From SW4 sp042466115 (GTDB lineage: Bacteria > Pseudomonadota > Alphaproteobacteria > Rhodobacterales > Rhodobacteraceae), in NCBI RefSeq assembly GCF_042466115.1, contig NZ_JAXHBQ010000001.1, positions 868,001 through 932,000 of the forward strand: a stretch of DNA of 64,000 nucleotides, written 5' to 3'. Positions 40,370 through 49,754 of the stretch are shown one piece after another. The notes under the pieces were generated by a model. It saw nothing but the letters and a program-made list of their open reading frames with translations, was not told the origin of the DNA and searched no databases. Within the stretch, counting starts at the first letter, position 1. Every line of letters starts with the position of its first letter. Both the position numbers and the translations under genes were made by a program.

Positions 40370-41035
40370 ATGAAAGACCAATCCGAAGCCACCAAGGCGA
40401 ACCCGCCCGCTCATGAACTGACCTACCGCGCCCTGCGCGATATGGTTCTGTTCGGAGAGCTTGCACCGGGCCAACCCGTCACCATCCAGGGCCTTGTTGC
40501 CAGCCTTGGCACGGGCATCACGCCGGTGCGCGAAGCAATCCGCCGCTTGACGGCCGAGGGCGCACTGGAAGCCAAGGGAAACAGGCGAATTGCGGTGCCC
40601 GTTCTTGATCTGGGGCAGTTGGACCAGCTGTCATTTGCGCGCGCGCAGATCGAACCACATCTGGCAGCCTTGGCCACGGCGCAGATGACCAAGGGTCTGA
40701 TCGACCAGCTGACACAGATTGACACCGCCTTGAACAGCGCCATCCAGCAGGGCGATATCCGTGGCTATCTGGAACACAATCACACCTTTCACAGCGTGCT
40801 TTACGATGCGGCCGATGCGCAGATTCTGGCGGGCATGGCAGCGGGCCTTTGGCTGCGGGTCGGACCTTCCCTGCGGGTGGTCTGCGGGCGAATCGGCACG
40901 CAGAACCTGCCCGACATGCACGACGCCGCGCTTCACGAGATGCGCGCGGGAAACCCGGCAGGTGTGGCAGCCGCCATCGCCGCCGACATCGCGCAAGGCC
41001 ACGAACATATTCGCGCGGACCTTTCTGCGCAATAA
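40370..41035 (+). CDS. GntR-family (FCD subfamily) regulator of polyamine genes
   Basis: 221 residues. Residues 15-80 are a GntR winged helix-turn-helix (TYRALRDMVLFGELAPGQPV, then GTGITPVREAIRRLTAEGAL). Residues 90-215 are an all-helical FCD ligand domain with histidines (HNHTFHSVLYDAAD; HDAALHEMRAG) that could hold a metal near the effector. It is encoded between the uptake arm and the catabolic arm of the polyamine locus, so it most likely controls both, with a polyamine or an intermediate as effector. The ATG at 40370 is preferred; an in-frame ATG at 40295 would include a non-conserved tail. Clustered TGATCAAAT palindromes on both sides are its likely operators. Confidence 0.88.
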   Translation: MKDQSEATKANPPAHELTYRALRDMVLFGELAPGQPVTIQGLVASLGTGITPVREAIRRLTAEGALEAKGNRRIAVPVLDLGQLDQLSFARAQIEPHLAALATAQMTKGLIDQLTQIDTALNSAIQQGDIRGYLEHNHTFHSVLYDAADAQILAGMAAGLWLRVGPSLRVVCGRIGTQNLPDMHDAALHEMRAGNPAGVAAAIAADIAQGHEHIRADLSAQ

Positions 41036-41047
41036 TTTGATCAAATT
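41034..41047. promoter_or_regulatory. TGATCAAAT operator candidate, copy 2 (perfect palindrome)
   Basis: AATTTGATCAAATT is a perfect 14-bp palindrome. It overlaps the final codons and stop of the GntR gene and lies 130 bp before the aminotransferase start. It shares TGATCAAATT with copy 1. Confidence 0.6.
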
Positions 41048-41132
41048 TCATTGACAGCACCCGACCAACCCATATCATCGCTCCAAATTGCCGGACGCGC
41101 GCGGTGTGACGTGAAATCTGCACCCTGCCAGA

Positions 41133-41147
41133 CGTGATCAAATCACG
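41133..41147. promoter_or_regulatory. TGATCAAAT operator candidate, copy 3
   Basis: CGTGAT-CAA-ATCACG is an inverted repeat with six-base arms, 30 bp before the aminotransferase start, so a bound protein would block the promoter or ribosome access. It contains the shared GTGATCAAAT core. Confidence 0.6.
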
Positions 41148-41176
41148 ATGCGCCGATACATCAGAAAGGGATTGCG

Positions 41177-42571
41177 ATGAACATGATCACCAACCACATG
41201 CCCACTGCCGAACTTCAGGCGCTGGACGCCGCCCACCACATGCACCCCTTTACCGATAATGGTGAACTGGCCACCAAGGGCGCGCGGGTGATCACGCAGG
41301 CCAAGGGCGTGACGCTGACCGATAGCGAAGGCAACCAGATGCTGGACGCCATGGCGGGCCTGTGGTGCGTCAATGTCGGCTATGGCCGCGACGAACTGGC
41401 CGAGGCCGCCGCCCGCCAGATGCGCGAACTGCCCTACTACAACACGTTTTTCCAAACGACCCATGTGCCCGCGATTGCCCTGTCCACGAAACTGGCAGAA
41501 CTGGCACCGGACCACATCAACAACGTCTTTTTCGCCGGATCAGGATCCGAAGCAAACGACACGAACATCCGCCTTGTGCGCCACTACTGGCAGGTGATGG
41601 GCAAGCCAACGAAACAGACGATCATCGCGCGTCACAACGGCTATCACGGATCGACCCTCGGCGCGTCCAGCCTTGGCGGCATGTCGGGGATGCACGCGCA
41701 GGGCGGCGTCGTGTCCGGTGTCCATCACATCGACCAGCCCAACTGGTATAGCGAGGGCGGTGACATGTCCCCCGAAGACTTCGGGCTGGAACGCGCCCGC
41801 CAGTTGGAAAAGGCCATCCACGATCTGGGCGAAGACAATGTCGCCGCCTTTATCGCCGAACCGGTGCAGGGTGCGGGTGGTGTGATTGTCCCGCCCGAAA
41901 CCTACTGGCCCGAAATCCAGCGTATCTGTGATGCCCACGACATCCTGCTGATCGCCGACGAGGTGATTTGCGGTTTCGGGCGCACGGGCCGTTGGTTTGG
42001 CAGCCAGACAATGGGCATTCGCCCCGACATCATGACGATCGCCAAGGGGCTGTCGTCGGGCTATCAGCCGATTGGCGGATCGCTTGTCGCCGATCATATC
42101 GCCGATGCCATCGCCAATGTCGGTGATTTCAACCACGGCTATACCTATTCCGGCCATCCGGTTGCCGCCGCTGTTGCGCTAGAAAACCTGCGCATCCTTG
42201 AGGAAGAAAAGATTGTCGATTACGTGCGTGACGACATCGGCCCCTATCTGAAATCCAAGTGGGAGGCATTGGCCGATCATCCGATGGTGGGCGAGGCCCG
42301 CATTGTCGGCATGATGGGGTCAATCGCCCTCACGCCTGACAAGGCAAACCGCGCGCCCTTTGCCACGGATGCTGGCACTGTCGGGTATATCTGTCGTGAA
42401 CATTGCTTTAACGGTGGGTTGGTCATGCGTCATGTGGGTGATCGGATGATCATTTCCCCGCCGTTGGTCATCACCCGCGACGAGGTGAATACCCTGATCG
42501 ACCGCGCGGTGATTGCGCTTGATAAAACCTACGCCGAGATCAAGGCCCATGGTATGAACGTGGCGGGCTGA
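41177..42571 (+). CDS. spuC: Class III aminotransferase, putrescine/polyamine type (SpuC-like)
   Basis: 464 residues. PLP-dependent omega-aminotransferase that would move an amino group from putrescine or a related diamine to pyruvate. Motifs are the phosphate-binding GSGSEANDTNIRLVRHYW, the NGYHGST loop, the DEVICGFGRTGRWFG strand with the aspartate that contacts the ring nitrogen, and the PLP lysine K290 in TIAKGLSSGYQPIGG. The family also contains beta-alanine and taurine enzymes; the neighbours favour putrescine. It directly precedes the FAD oxidase gene (0 bp gap). Confidence 0.88.
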   Translation: MNMITNHMPTAELQALDAAHHMHPFTDNGELATKGARVITQAKGVTLTDSEGNQMLDAMAGLWCVNVGYGRDELAEAAARQMRELPYYNTFFQTTHVPAIALSTKLAELAPDHINNVFFAGSGSEANDTNIRLVRHYWQVMGKPTKQTIIARHNGYHGSTLGASSLGGMSGMHAQGGVVSGVHHIDQPNWYSEGGDMSPEDFGLERARQLEKAIHDLGEDNVAAFIAEPVQGAGGVIVPPETYWPEIQRICDAHDILLIADEVICGFGRTGRWFGSQTMGIRPDIMTIAKGLSSGYQPIGGSLVADHIADAIANVGDFNHGYTYSGHPVAAAVALENLRILEEEKIVDYVRDDIGPYLKSKWEALADHPMVGEARIVGMMGSIALTPDKANRAPFATDAGTVGYICREHCFNGGLVMRHVGDRMIISPPLVITRDEVNTLIDRAVIALDKTYAEIKAHGMNVAG

Positions 42572-43879
42572 ATGGCGCTTGATATCCTGACAGCCAACGA
42601 CCGGCAGGGGGAATACCCCGCGTCCTATTACGCGGCTACCGCCACGCCCCTGCCCCCGTTTGACGCGGCCAAGGGTGCGTTGCGCGCGGACGTTTGCGTT
42701 GTTGGTGCCGGGTTCACGGGGCTGTCGGCGGCGCTGCATCTGGCGCAGGCCGGATTTGATGTGGCACTGCTTGACGCACACCGCGTCGGCTTTGGCGCAT
42801 CGGGGCGCAATGGCGGGCAGGTCGGCGTGGGCCAGCGTGTGGGTCAGGACGATCTGGAAGGCATGGTCGGCAAGGACCGTGCGCGAGCGCTTTGGGATTT
42901 ATCACTGGATTCCGTGGCGCTGGTGCGCGACCTGATCGACACGCACAAAATGGATTGCGGCTGGACCAGCGGCATCATCGAGGCCGATCATCGCGCCCGA
43001 TACGTGCCCCACACCCACGCCTATGTGGACAAGTTGAACACCGAATACGGCTATGACCAGATCCGCGCGCTGGAGCGCGATGAACTGCGCGAACTGGTCG
43101 GATCGCCCGCCTATCATGGCGGCGCTTTGGACATGGGCGGCGGGCATTTGCACCCCTTGCGCTATGCCTTGGGGCTGGCGCGGGCCTGCGTGGATGCGGG
43201 CGTGCGGATTTACGAAAACACCAAGGTAACAGGCGTGACACAGGGCGCCCCTGCAACCGTCACCAGCACCGATGCCGTGATCAGCGCCGATCATGTTCTG
43301 TTGGCCTGTAATGGTTATCTGGGCGGGCTGGATGGCCAAGTGGCCGCGCGCGTCATGCCGATCAACAATTTCATCGCCGCGACCGAACCCTTGGACGAAA
43401 CCACCGCGCGCGGGCTAATCCGCGACAATCACGCCGTGGGCGACAGCAAATTCGTGATCAACTATTTCCGCCTGTCCGAAGATCGCCGGATGCTGTTTGG
43501 CGGCGGCGAAAGTTATGGCTACAAGTTCCCGCGCGACATTGCCGCGCTGGTTCGCAAGCCGATGACGCAGATTTACCCGCAGCTGCGCGACGTCAAGATC
43601 GACTATGCCTGGGGCGGCACCCTTGGGATCACCATGAACCGGATGCCGCATTTTGCGCGCCTGCACGGCAATATCCTGACCGCCAGCGGCTATAGCGGCC
43701 ACGGTGTTGCCATGGCAACCTTGGGCGGGAAACTGGCCGCATTGGCGATGCAGGGACAGGCCGAACAGTTCGATCTGATGGCCGATGTCCCGACACAGCG
43801 GTTCCCCGGCGGCATGGCCCTGCGCGCCCCCCTGCTGGTGGCGGCAATGCTGTGGTATAGTTTACGCGACAGGTTCTAA
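42572..43879 (+). CDS. puuB: FAD-dependent gamma-glutamylputrescine oxidase
   Basis: 435 residues of the DAO/glycine-oxidase fold. The FAD dinucleotide motif DVCVVGAGFTGLSAALHLA is at about residue 45, followed by the GFGASGRNGGQVGVGQRVG signature typical of PuuB proteins. C-terminal GNILTASGYSGHGVAMATLGG contacts FAD. It would oxidise gamma-glutamylputrescine to the aldehyde with hydrogen peroxide as by-product. Located between aminotransferase and aldehyde dehydrogenase genes; its partner synthetase is in the divergent arm. Confidence 0.9.
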   Translation: MALDILTANDRQGEYPASYYAATATPLPPFDAAKGALRADVCVVGAGFTGLSAALHLAQAGFDVALLDAHRVGFGASGRNGGQVGVGQRVGQDDLEGMVGKDRARALWDLSLDSVALVRDLIDTHKMDCGWTSGIIEADHRARYVPHTHAYVDKLNTEYGYDQIRALERDELRELVGSPAYHGGALDMGGGHLHPLRYALGLARACVDAGVRIYENTKVTGVTQGAPATVTSTDAVISADHVLLACNGYLGGLDGQVAARVMPINNFIAATEPLDETTARGLIRDNHAVGDSKFVINYFRLSEDRRMLFGGGESYGYKFPRDIAALVRKPMTQIYPQLRDVKIDYAWGGTLGITMNRMPHFARLHGNILTASGYSGHGVAMATLGGKLAALAMQGQAEQFDLMADVPTQRFPGGMALRAPLLVAAMLWYSLRDRF

Positions 43880-43889
43880 GGAGGCTGGC

Positions 43890-45320
43890 ATGACCATCCA
43901 AGACAAACGACATTTCTACATCAACGGCGCATGGGTCGATCCCGTCGCACCCAACGACTTTCCCGTCGAAAACCCCGCAAACCTTGATGTGCTGGCGATG
44001 ATTTCCATGGGCAGCGAGGCGGACGTGGACAACGCTGTTGCCGCGGCGCGCGCGGCCTTTGACGGGTTTTCGCGCACCAGCAAGGATGATCGCATCGCCC
44101 TGCTGGAATCTATCCGCGCGGTTTACAAGCGCAGGATCAGCGAATTCGGCGATCTGATCAGCGCCGAAATGGGCGCGCCCCGCGATCTGGCGCACGGGTC
44201 GCAAGCGGGTGTCGGTCTCGGCCATCTGGACGGGGTGCTGGACGCGCTGAAACGGATGGAGTTTTCCGAGGTCAGCCCCAATGGCGACACCCTGCTGCAC
44301 GAGGCCGTGGGTGTTTGTGGCCTTATCACCCCGTGGAACTGGCCGATCAACCAGATCGTCCTCAAGGTGCTGCCCGCGCTGGCCGCAGGCTGCACGATGG
44401 TGCTGAAACCCAGCGAGCTGACACCATTGGATGCGATGCTCTATGCCGAAGTGCTGGAAGAAGCAGGCGTGCCCAAGGGCGTGTTCAACCTTGTGAACGG
44501 CGAAGGCCCGGTTGTGGGCGCGGCCCTGTCGCGCCACGAAGGCGTTGACATGATGTCGTTCACCGGATCGACGCGGGGCGGCACCGCCGTCAGCCGCGAT
44601 GCGGCCGCGACCGTGAAACGCGTCAGTCTTGAATTGGGCGGCAAATCCCCCAACCTGATTTTTGCCGATGCTGACGTGGACACGGCCGTGCGCGAAGGCA
44701 TCACCGCCTGTTTCCAGAACACCGGACAGTCCTGCAACGCCCCGACCCGTATGCTGGTGGAACGCACGGTCTATGATCGCGCCGTGGAAGTTGCGCGGGA
44801 CGCAGGCGCGGCACAAAAGGTCGACACGCCGGACAAGGCAGGCGACCATATCGGCCCGCAGGTCAGCCAGTTGCAATACGACCGCGTGCAAACGCTGATA
44901 CAGGCAGGCATCGACGATGGTGCAACCCTGCTGGTTGGCGGCTTGGGCAAGCCCGAAGGGTTCAACATCGGCCACTATACCCGCCCGACGATCTTCAGCG
45001 ATGTGACCAACGACATGGTGATCGCGCGCGAGGAAGTGTTCGGCCCCGTGCTGGCGATGATCCCCTTTGCGGATGAAGACGACGCCATCAAGATCGCCAA
45101 CGACACGCCCTATGGTCTGTCCGCCTATGTGCAGACCGGCGACCCTGATCGTGCCACGCGGGTTGCCGCGCGGCTGCGCGCGGGCATGGTGCATATCAAC
45201 GGGTCGGACATCAACTGGGGCAGCCCGTTTGGCGGCTACAAGATGTCAGGGATCGGTCGCGAGGGCGGTGCCCACGGCATCCATGATTTTCTTGAGGTCA
45301 AGGCGGTGTCGCGTCCCTAA
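43890..45320 (+). CDS. NAD(P)-dependent aldehyde dehydrogenase
   Basis: 476 residues from the ATG at 43890, which has a full AAGGAGG ribosome site. ALDH motifs are PWNWPINQIVLKVLPALAAG, the nucleotide-binding FTGSTRGG, the general-base glutamate in LELGGKSPNLIF, the catalytic cysteine in NTGQSCNAPTRM and EEVFGPVLAMIPF. In this operon it would oxidise gamma-glutamyl-aminobutyraldehyde or 4-aminobutanal, the PuuC-type step. Sequence alone does not fix the aldehyde. Confidence 0.92.
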   Translation: MTIQDKRHFYINGAWVDPVAPNDFPVENPANLDVLAMISMGSEADVDNAVAAARAAFDGFSRTSKDDRIALLESIRAVYKRRISEFGDLISAEMGAPRDLAHGSQAGVGLGHLDGVLDALKRMEFSEVSPNGDTLLHEAVGVCGLITPWNWPINQIVLKVLPALAAGCTMVLKPSELTPLDAMLYAEVLEEAGVPKGVFNLVNGEGPVVGAALSRHEGVDMMSFTGSTRGGTAVSRDAAATVKRVSLELGGKSPNLIFADADVDTAVREGITACFQNTGQSCNAPTRMLVERTVYDRAVEVARDAGAAQKVDTPDKAGDHIGPQVSQLQYDRVQTLIQAGIDDGATLLVGGLGKPEGFNIGHYTRPTIFSDVTNDMVIAREEVFGPVLAMIPFADEDDAIKIANDTPYGLSAYVQTGDPDRATRVAARLRAGMVHINGSDINWGSPFGGYKMSGIGREGGAHGIHDFLEVKAVSRP

Positions 45321-45329
45321 GGTGGGGGC

Positions 45330-46466
45330 ATGAACCACACTGTTCTGATCACCGGCGCCCGCGCGCCCACGGCCTTGCATCTTGCGCGCCTGCTACATGA
45401 TGCGGGCCAGCGCGTGATCTTGGCCGACAGCCTTGCGCATCCCTTTGCGGCGCGCAGTGTCGCTTGCGCGCGCTACGTGCAGCTGCCCGCACCGCGTTTT
45501 GATCTGGCAGGCTACACGGCAGCACTGCGTGATCTGATTGCGCAGGAAGGCATCAAGTTGGTAATCCCGACTTGCGAGGAGGTGTTTTATCTGGCCCAGA
45601 TCTGGGAACAGATGCCCTGCCCGCTTTTTGCCCCACCGATGGACCGTCTGCGCGATGCCCATGACAAATATACCTTTGTGAGGCAGGCCGCGGCCAAGGG
45701 GCTGGACGTGCCCGACACCCATTTGATCCGGTCGCGCGATGAATTGGTCGCCCTGCGCGATGTGGCAGGGGATTTCGTTTTCAAACCCGTCTGGTCGCGC
45801 TTTGCCTCGCAAGTTCTGATCCGCCCAAAAGCGCGCGCACTGGACGCAATCACCCCCACGCCCGCCGCGCCCTGGGTCGCCCAAGCCTTTGTTTCTGGGC
45901 AGGAAATCTGTGCCTACGCCGCGGCCGTGGATGGCAAGCTGACGGCACTCTCACAATACACAACGCCTTACCGCGCGGGTCAGGGGGCGGGAATATACCT
46001 GCGCCCTGTTGATGATCCGGCGGTGCGGAATTTCGTGCAGACCTATGTGGCTAAAACGGGCTGGCACGGGCAGATATCGTTTGATTTCATCCGCACCGCC
46101 GATGGCATGGCCCTGCCCCTTGAATGCAATCCGCGCGCGACCAGCGGGGTGCATTTCTTTCGTGATCCCAAGGGCTTCCTTGGCGCAATGGATGGGATAC
46201 CGATCGCGCCTGATGTGACCTCGTCGCAGACCCTGCCACTGGCCATGTGGGTTTACGGGTTGCGCCCCGGCACCCTACGCCATTTCTGGCGCGACCTGCG
46301 TGCCGCTGACAATTTCCTTGCGTGGAAAGGCGACCCGGCCCCCTCGCGCGGGCAATGGCGTGCCTTTGCGGAGATCATCGCGATTGCCTTGCGCGACCGG
46401 ATCAGCCTGCAAGCCGCATCGACCCGCGATATCGAATGGAACGGACCCGATCAAAGTGCGATCTGA
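45330..46466 (+). CDS. ATP-grasp domain protein of unknown substrate
   Basis: 378 residues. An N-terminal Rossmann-like pre-ATP-grasp fold (HTVLITGARAPTALHLARLL) precedes the ATP-grasp core: DKYTFVRQAAAKGLDVPDTH, the lysine in DFVFKPVWSRF, AQAFVSGQEICAYA and the metal-binding PLECNPRATSGVHFF. Such enzymes ligate a carboxylate to an amine or thiol with ATP. It begins 10 bp after the aldehyde dehydrogenase stop, so it may be transcribed with the polyamine genes. It also converges with a 16-bp 3' overlap on the Rieske gene of the next cluster, to which its chemistry fits better. Membership in that cluster is inferred. Confidence 0.78.
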   Translation: MNHTVLITGARAPTALHLARLLHDAGQRVILADSLAHPFAARSVACARYVQLPAPRFDLAGYTAALRDLIAQEGIKLVIPTCEEVFYLAQIWEQMPCPLFAPPMDRLRDAHDKYTFVRQAAAKGLDVPDTHLIRSRDELVALRDVAGDFVFKPVWSRFASQVLIRPKARALDAITPTPAAPWVAQAFVSGQEICAYAAAVDGKLTALSQYTTPYRAGQGAGIYLRPVDDPAVRNFVQTYVAKTGWHGQISFDFIRTADGMALPLECNPRATSGVHFFRDPKGFLGAMDGIPIAPDVTSSQTLPLAMWVYGLRPGTLRHFWRDLRAADNFLAWKGDPAPSRGQWRAFAEIIAIALRDRISLQAASTRDIEWNGPDQSAI

Positions 46467-47422
46467 TGGGTGCTGGGCGGGGCTGGCAACCGCCCGTCGA
46501 TGATTGCGGCGATGTCGTTGCGCAGGAAATCCAGCGGCCCGACAACCGCGCGTGCATCCGGCGAAAGGGCGGCATTGTCACTGGCGGATCGCAGCACACG
46601 ACGGTCCTGTTCCAGCGCCAGTTTGAACATGGGCCGGAACGCCAACGCCTTGAGGTAATCCAGCAGCCCCCCGCGCGGGCCGACCAGAAACCCGACCCCT
46701 TCGACGGTGCGCGCATCGACTTGACGCAGGTGAAACGTGGTCGCCAGCGCCAGCCCCTTGGGCCCCCAGTATTCCAGCTCGGCGATGCCGGGATGGCGAT
46801 AGCGGCCTACGGTTTTGACCCGCTGCCCTTCCAGCAATTTCGACACGGCCCCCTGCTGTTTATCCTCGCCGGTATAAACGGCCTCGACCCAGCCTTCGCC
46901 GCCCTGCACGGCCACATCGACCACTTGCCGTTTCGATGACAGCCCGCGCAGCAATCCCTTGTGGGTGTAGTGTGTATGGGTGGCGTCCAGAATGTTTTCA
47001 GCCGCGTCAATCAGTGTCGATTGCGTGGAACTGCGCACTCTGCGCACAATCACATCCTGACCTGCCATTGCGTGGGTATAGGGCGGATCGGCAGGCGCGC
47101 CAGCGCTGACGAAAATCGCGCCTTCGGCCTCGACCACACGATAGGTTTTCACGCGGTAACGTGGCGTATCACCCAAGTGTCCGGGGATCGCGGTGCACTG
47201 CCCGTCCCCGCCAAAACGCCAGCCGTGATAGGGGCACTCGATCTCGCCATTCACCACGCGCCCCTTGGACAGTTCCACCAGACGGTGCGGGCATCGGTCG
47301 GTCATGGCAGCCAACCCATCATCCCCGCGAAACAGCACAATTGGTGCGCCGTCCAGCATCACGCGCAGGGGTTTCGTGGTTACATCGCGCGACAGCGCAA
47401 CCGCTTGCCAGTGATCGCTCAT
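46451..47422 (-). CDS. Rieske non-heme iron oxygenase
   Basis: 323 residues. Residues 40-70 form the Rieske [2Fe-2S] site: C44-P-H46, then C63-P-Y-H66 (17 residues between pairs). The catalytic domain shows DAAENILDATHTHYTH, with D146, H149 and H154 placed as in the mononuclear iron facial triad. It could hydroxylate, desaturate or demethylate its substrate with oxygen and a separate reductase, which is not encoded here. Relatives include choline/carnitine-type and sterol-type oxygenases. It ends the six-gene operon; its ATG overlaps the preceding stop codon (ATGA). Confidence 0.85.
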   Translation of the reverse strand: MSDHWQAVALSRDVTTKPLRVMLDGAPIVLFRGDDGLAAMTDRCPHRLVELSKGRVVNGEIECPYHGWRFGGDGQCTAIPGHLGDTPRYRVKTYRVVEAEGAIFVSAGAPADPPYTHAMAGQDVIVRRVRSSTQSTLIDAAENILDATHTHYTHKGLLRGLSSKRQVVDVAVQGGEGWVEAVYTGEDKQQGAVSKLLEGQRVKTVGRYRHPGIAELEYWGPKGLALATTFHLRQVDARTVEGVGFLVGPRGGLLDYLKALAFRPMFKLALEQDRRVLRSASDNAALSPDARAVVGPLDFLRNDIAAIIDGRLPAPPSTHQIAL

Positions 47423-48522
47423 AGCTCGAACCTTTTCAAAAGGGGGATACCGATACCCGCCAGAATGCCCTGCATCGCGCGGATTGCGGCACGTTGGCGG
47501 CGGGGCAAATGGCGCGCATAAACGGCACTGTATTCGATGGCCGGCATGGCACCACGGCGGCGTTTGAACGCGCCCGCCCCCGCACTCATGTTGAAAAACA
47601 ACCCCCGCGCAATCGCGTGATCCTGCGCCATGGCCATGACCATCCGGTAAAGCCCGGCGCGCAGGGTCAGCGTGGTGTCATATCCGACAATCGGCTGGGT
47701 CAGCGTGCGGCCGTTTTCAAACAGCCCCGTCACCGCGACAAGCCTGCCCTTATCATCGCGCAACCCACGCAGTTGCAGGATCCCGCGGGCGTGCATATCC
47801 GCCAGATAGCGGGCGGTGTATTGCGGGTTCAGGGGCGTGTATTTGTCAAGGTAGAGCATGTTATAAAGCTGCTCGGCGCGGGCGTAATCGGTGCTGGTGA
47901 AACTGCCATCCTCGGCCAGATGATAGGGCGTTTTGCGCAGCAAAGTGCGGTCGGCCTTCATGTTGTTTTGCATCTTTTGTGTGCCGCCATCGGCTGGAAA
48001 GATATAAAGCTGGCGGGCGGGCAGCATGATGAACCCTTCACTGCGCAGCGCCGCAATGCTGGCCCCATCGGCGATGTCATTGAGCGAGCGGATCACCACC
48101 GCGCGGGTCGGGTTCCGCGCCACCATTGCATCACGAATTTCCGCCGCCAAAGTGCGATCAATCAACGGCACCGGATTGGTTGAGTAAAGCCAGTTGTTCA
48201 CCTGCACCTGATGGTCCAACCCGCTGGCGCGCACCAACGGCGCGCACGCACGGATCAAGCCCACGACACCGGTTTGCACCAGCGGTGCAGACATGAAATT
48301 GCGCGTTTCATCAATGGCATAGGCGATATAAGCCGTGCTGGGGCAGTTGATATAACAGGTCGCCGACCCGCGATCATTATGGCTGACCGGAAAGCAACGC
48401 CCGCCGATGTCCTCGGCTGACATCGACACCACCAGATTGCGGATCAGGTCGCGGTTGGGCGCACTGTTGAACATATCCACAAGGGCCGTCACCTTGGCTG
48501 CATCATTGGCCACACGGTCCAT
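47419..48522 (-). CDS. GNAT/FemAB-fold acyltransferase-like protein
   Basis: 367 residues, soluble. The C-terminal part has RGILQLRGLRDDKGRLVAV, then GLYRMVMAMAQDHAIARGL and the NMSAGAGAFKRRRGA region, resembling BioF2/FemAB-type GNAT proteins that move acyl or aminoacyl groups. The N-terminal 200 residues are not recognised. Internal position in an operon with a ketosynthase and an adenylate-forming enzyme suggests it attaches an acyl group to an amine or alcohol, which is inference. The ATG at 48522 shares a base with the upstream stop and its own stop overlaps the Rieske start. Confidence 0.65.
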   Translation of the reverse strand: MDRVANDAAKVTALVDMFNSAPNRDLIRNLVVSMSAEDIGGRCFPVSHNDRGSATCYINCPSTAYIAYAIDETRNFMSAPLVQTGVVGLIRACAPLVRASGLDHQVQVNNWLYSTNPVPLIDRTLAAEIRDAMVARNPTRAVVIRSLNDIADGASIAALRSEGFIMLPARQLYIFPADGGTQKMQNNMKADRTLLRKTPYHLAEDGSFTSTDYARAEQLYNMLYLDKYTPLNPQYTARYLADMHARGILQLRGLRDDKGRLVAVTGLFENGRTLTQPIVGYDTTLTLRAGLYRMVMAMAQDHAIARGLFFNMSAGAGAFKRRRGAMPAIEYSAVYARHLPRRQRAAIRAMQGILAGIGIPLLKRFEL

Positions 48523-49754
48523 TATGCCGCCCCCTTGATGCGTTCCACGCGGCGCAGCTTGCGCACAGGATCAAGCGGCAGCGGGCCACGTTCCAGCCTG
48601 ACCTGCACGCCTGTGCCGCGCGCATCCAGCAGGTCGCACACCGCCGTCAACGCAGCCGCAGCGGCACGATCATCCAGTTCATCACGCAGGGTCAGAACCA
48701 CCGTGCCGCCCCGTTGCACCAGCCGGAAATCATCTATGCGGCGATCCGCGTTCAGCGCCGCATTGCGCAACACATCCGGCGTGACGATCACCCCGCCGTC
48801 AAAGCGAAACACATCATCCATCCGCCCGACGATTTCAGCGACCGCTTGCAGGGGCGAACCACAGGGGCACGGGCGATCTGCAAGGCGCAACAAATCGTTC
48901 ATCCGGTAGCGCGCCATGATCTGCGTGGTGCGGCGAAACGTGGTGATCAGGGGGCTGACCAGCCCATCACCTACCGATTCAAATTCGAACTTGGTGCTGT
49001 CCTCGGCCAGATGCAGGGTGCCGTGGGCACAGCTGACCCCCAGCAACCCTTCGGTCGCCATGTAGATCTGGCGCAGGGGGCCGAACGCGGCCTCGATCAC
49101 CGGCCTGTCAGGCGGATCAAGGGTTTCGGCAGCGGCGAAAACCCGGCGCGGTGCAAGCGCAAAGCCGGTTTCGGCAAAATGTCGCAGGATTTTCGGCGGC
49201 GCGACAATGACCGTCGGAGCGAAACTTTCGATCTGCGCGCGCCAAGCATCCGGCCCTTCGCTTAGCGCAAAGAACCGCAGATCAATCCGGCCAGAACGGC
49301 GCGCACTGTCGTAAAGCGTGGTGGTTTGCGGCAGGACAATCGCCACGCGCTGACGCCGCCACAACATATCCGGCATGGCCTTGGCCAGCAGCGTGCCAAG
49401 CCAGCGAAAACTTTCGACTTCCGAGATCACAAACAGCCCGCGATTGCCGCTGGTGCCGGTGCTGGCGCCAACGATCAGACCCTTGGGCGCAGGCGCGCCC
49501 TTGACGATTTTCCAACCCTGACCGGCATCAAGTCCCACAGTGTTGAACGCGGCGAAATCGCCCATGACGGTTGCCTTGTCGATCACCGGAAGGGACGCGA
49601 AATCAGTAGCTTGCTCATAGAACTTCACGCGGCGCACATCGCGTGACATCCAGCGTGCAACCGCATGATCCTGCCAGCGCACAAACGCCCCGCGCGACCG
49701 GCGGCGCGACACCCAGCGGGTTTGCACAAAGGCCGATATGGCATGACGCAACAT
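48522..49754 (-). CDS. F390-synthetase/PaaK-related adenylate-forming enzyme
   Basis: 410 residues. The glycine-rich ATP loop is GASTGTSGNRGLFV (residues 96-109). An aromatic/acyl pocket region QIYMATEGLLGVSC and the YRMNDLLRLADRPCPCGSPL segment with paired cysteines are typical of phenylacetate-CoA ligase and coenzyme F390 synthetase relatives. It should activate a carboxylate as an acyl-adenylate. No dedicated thiolation domain is present. Start ATG 49754 overlaps the previous stop codon (TGATG). Confidence 0.82.
   Translation of the reverse strand: MLRHAISAFVQTRWVSRRRSRGAFVRWQDHAVARWMSRDVRRVKFYEQATDFASLPVIDKATVMGDFAAFNTVGLDAGQGWKIVKGAPAPKGLIVGASTGTSGNRGLFVISEVESFRWLGTLLAKAMPDMLWRRQRVAIVLPQTTTLYDSARRSGRIDLRFFALSEGPDAWRAQIESFAPTVIVAPPKILRHFAETGFALAPRRVFAAAETLDPPDRPVIEAAFGPLRQIYMATEGLLGVSCAHGTLHLAEDSTKFEFESVGDGLVSPLITTFRRTTQIMARYRMNDLLRLADRPCPCGSPLQAVAEIVGRMDDVFRFDGGVIVTPDVLRNAALNADRRIDDFRLVQRGGTVVLTLRDELDDRAAAAALTAVCDLLDARGTGVQVRLERGPLPLDPVRKLRRVERIKGAA

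Noticed and set aside
43629..45194. 521-residue minus-strand frame opposite the aldehyde dehydrogenase gene
   Set aside because: It is a shadow of a well-supported plus-strand gene, with no conserved motif.
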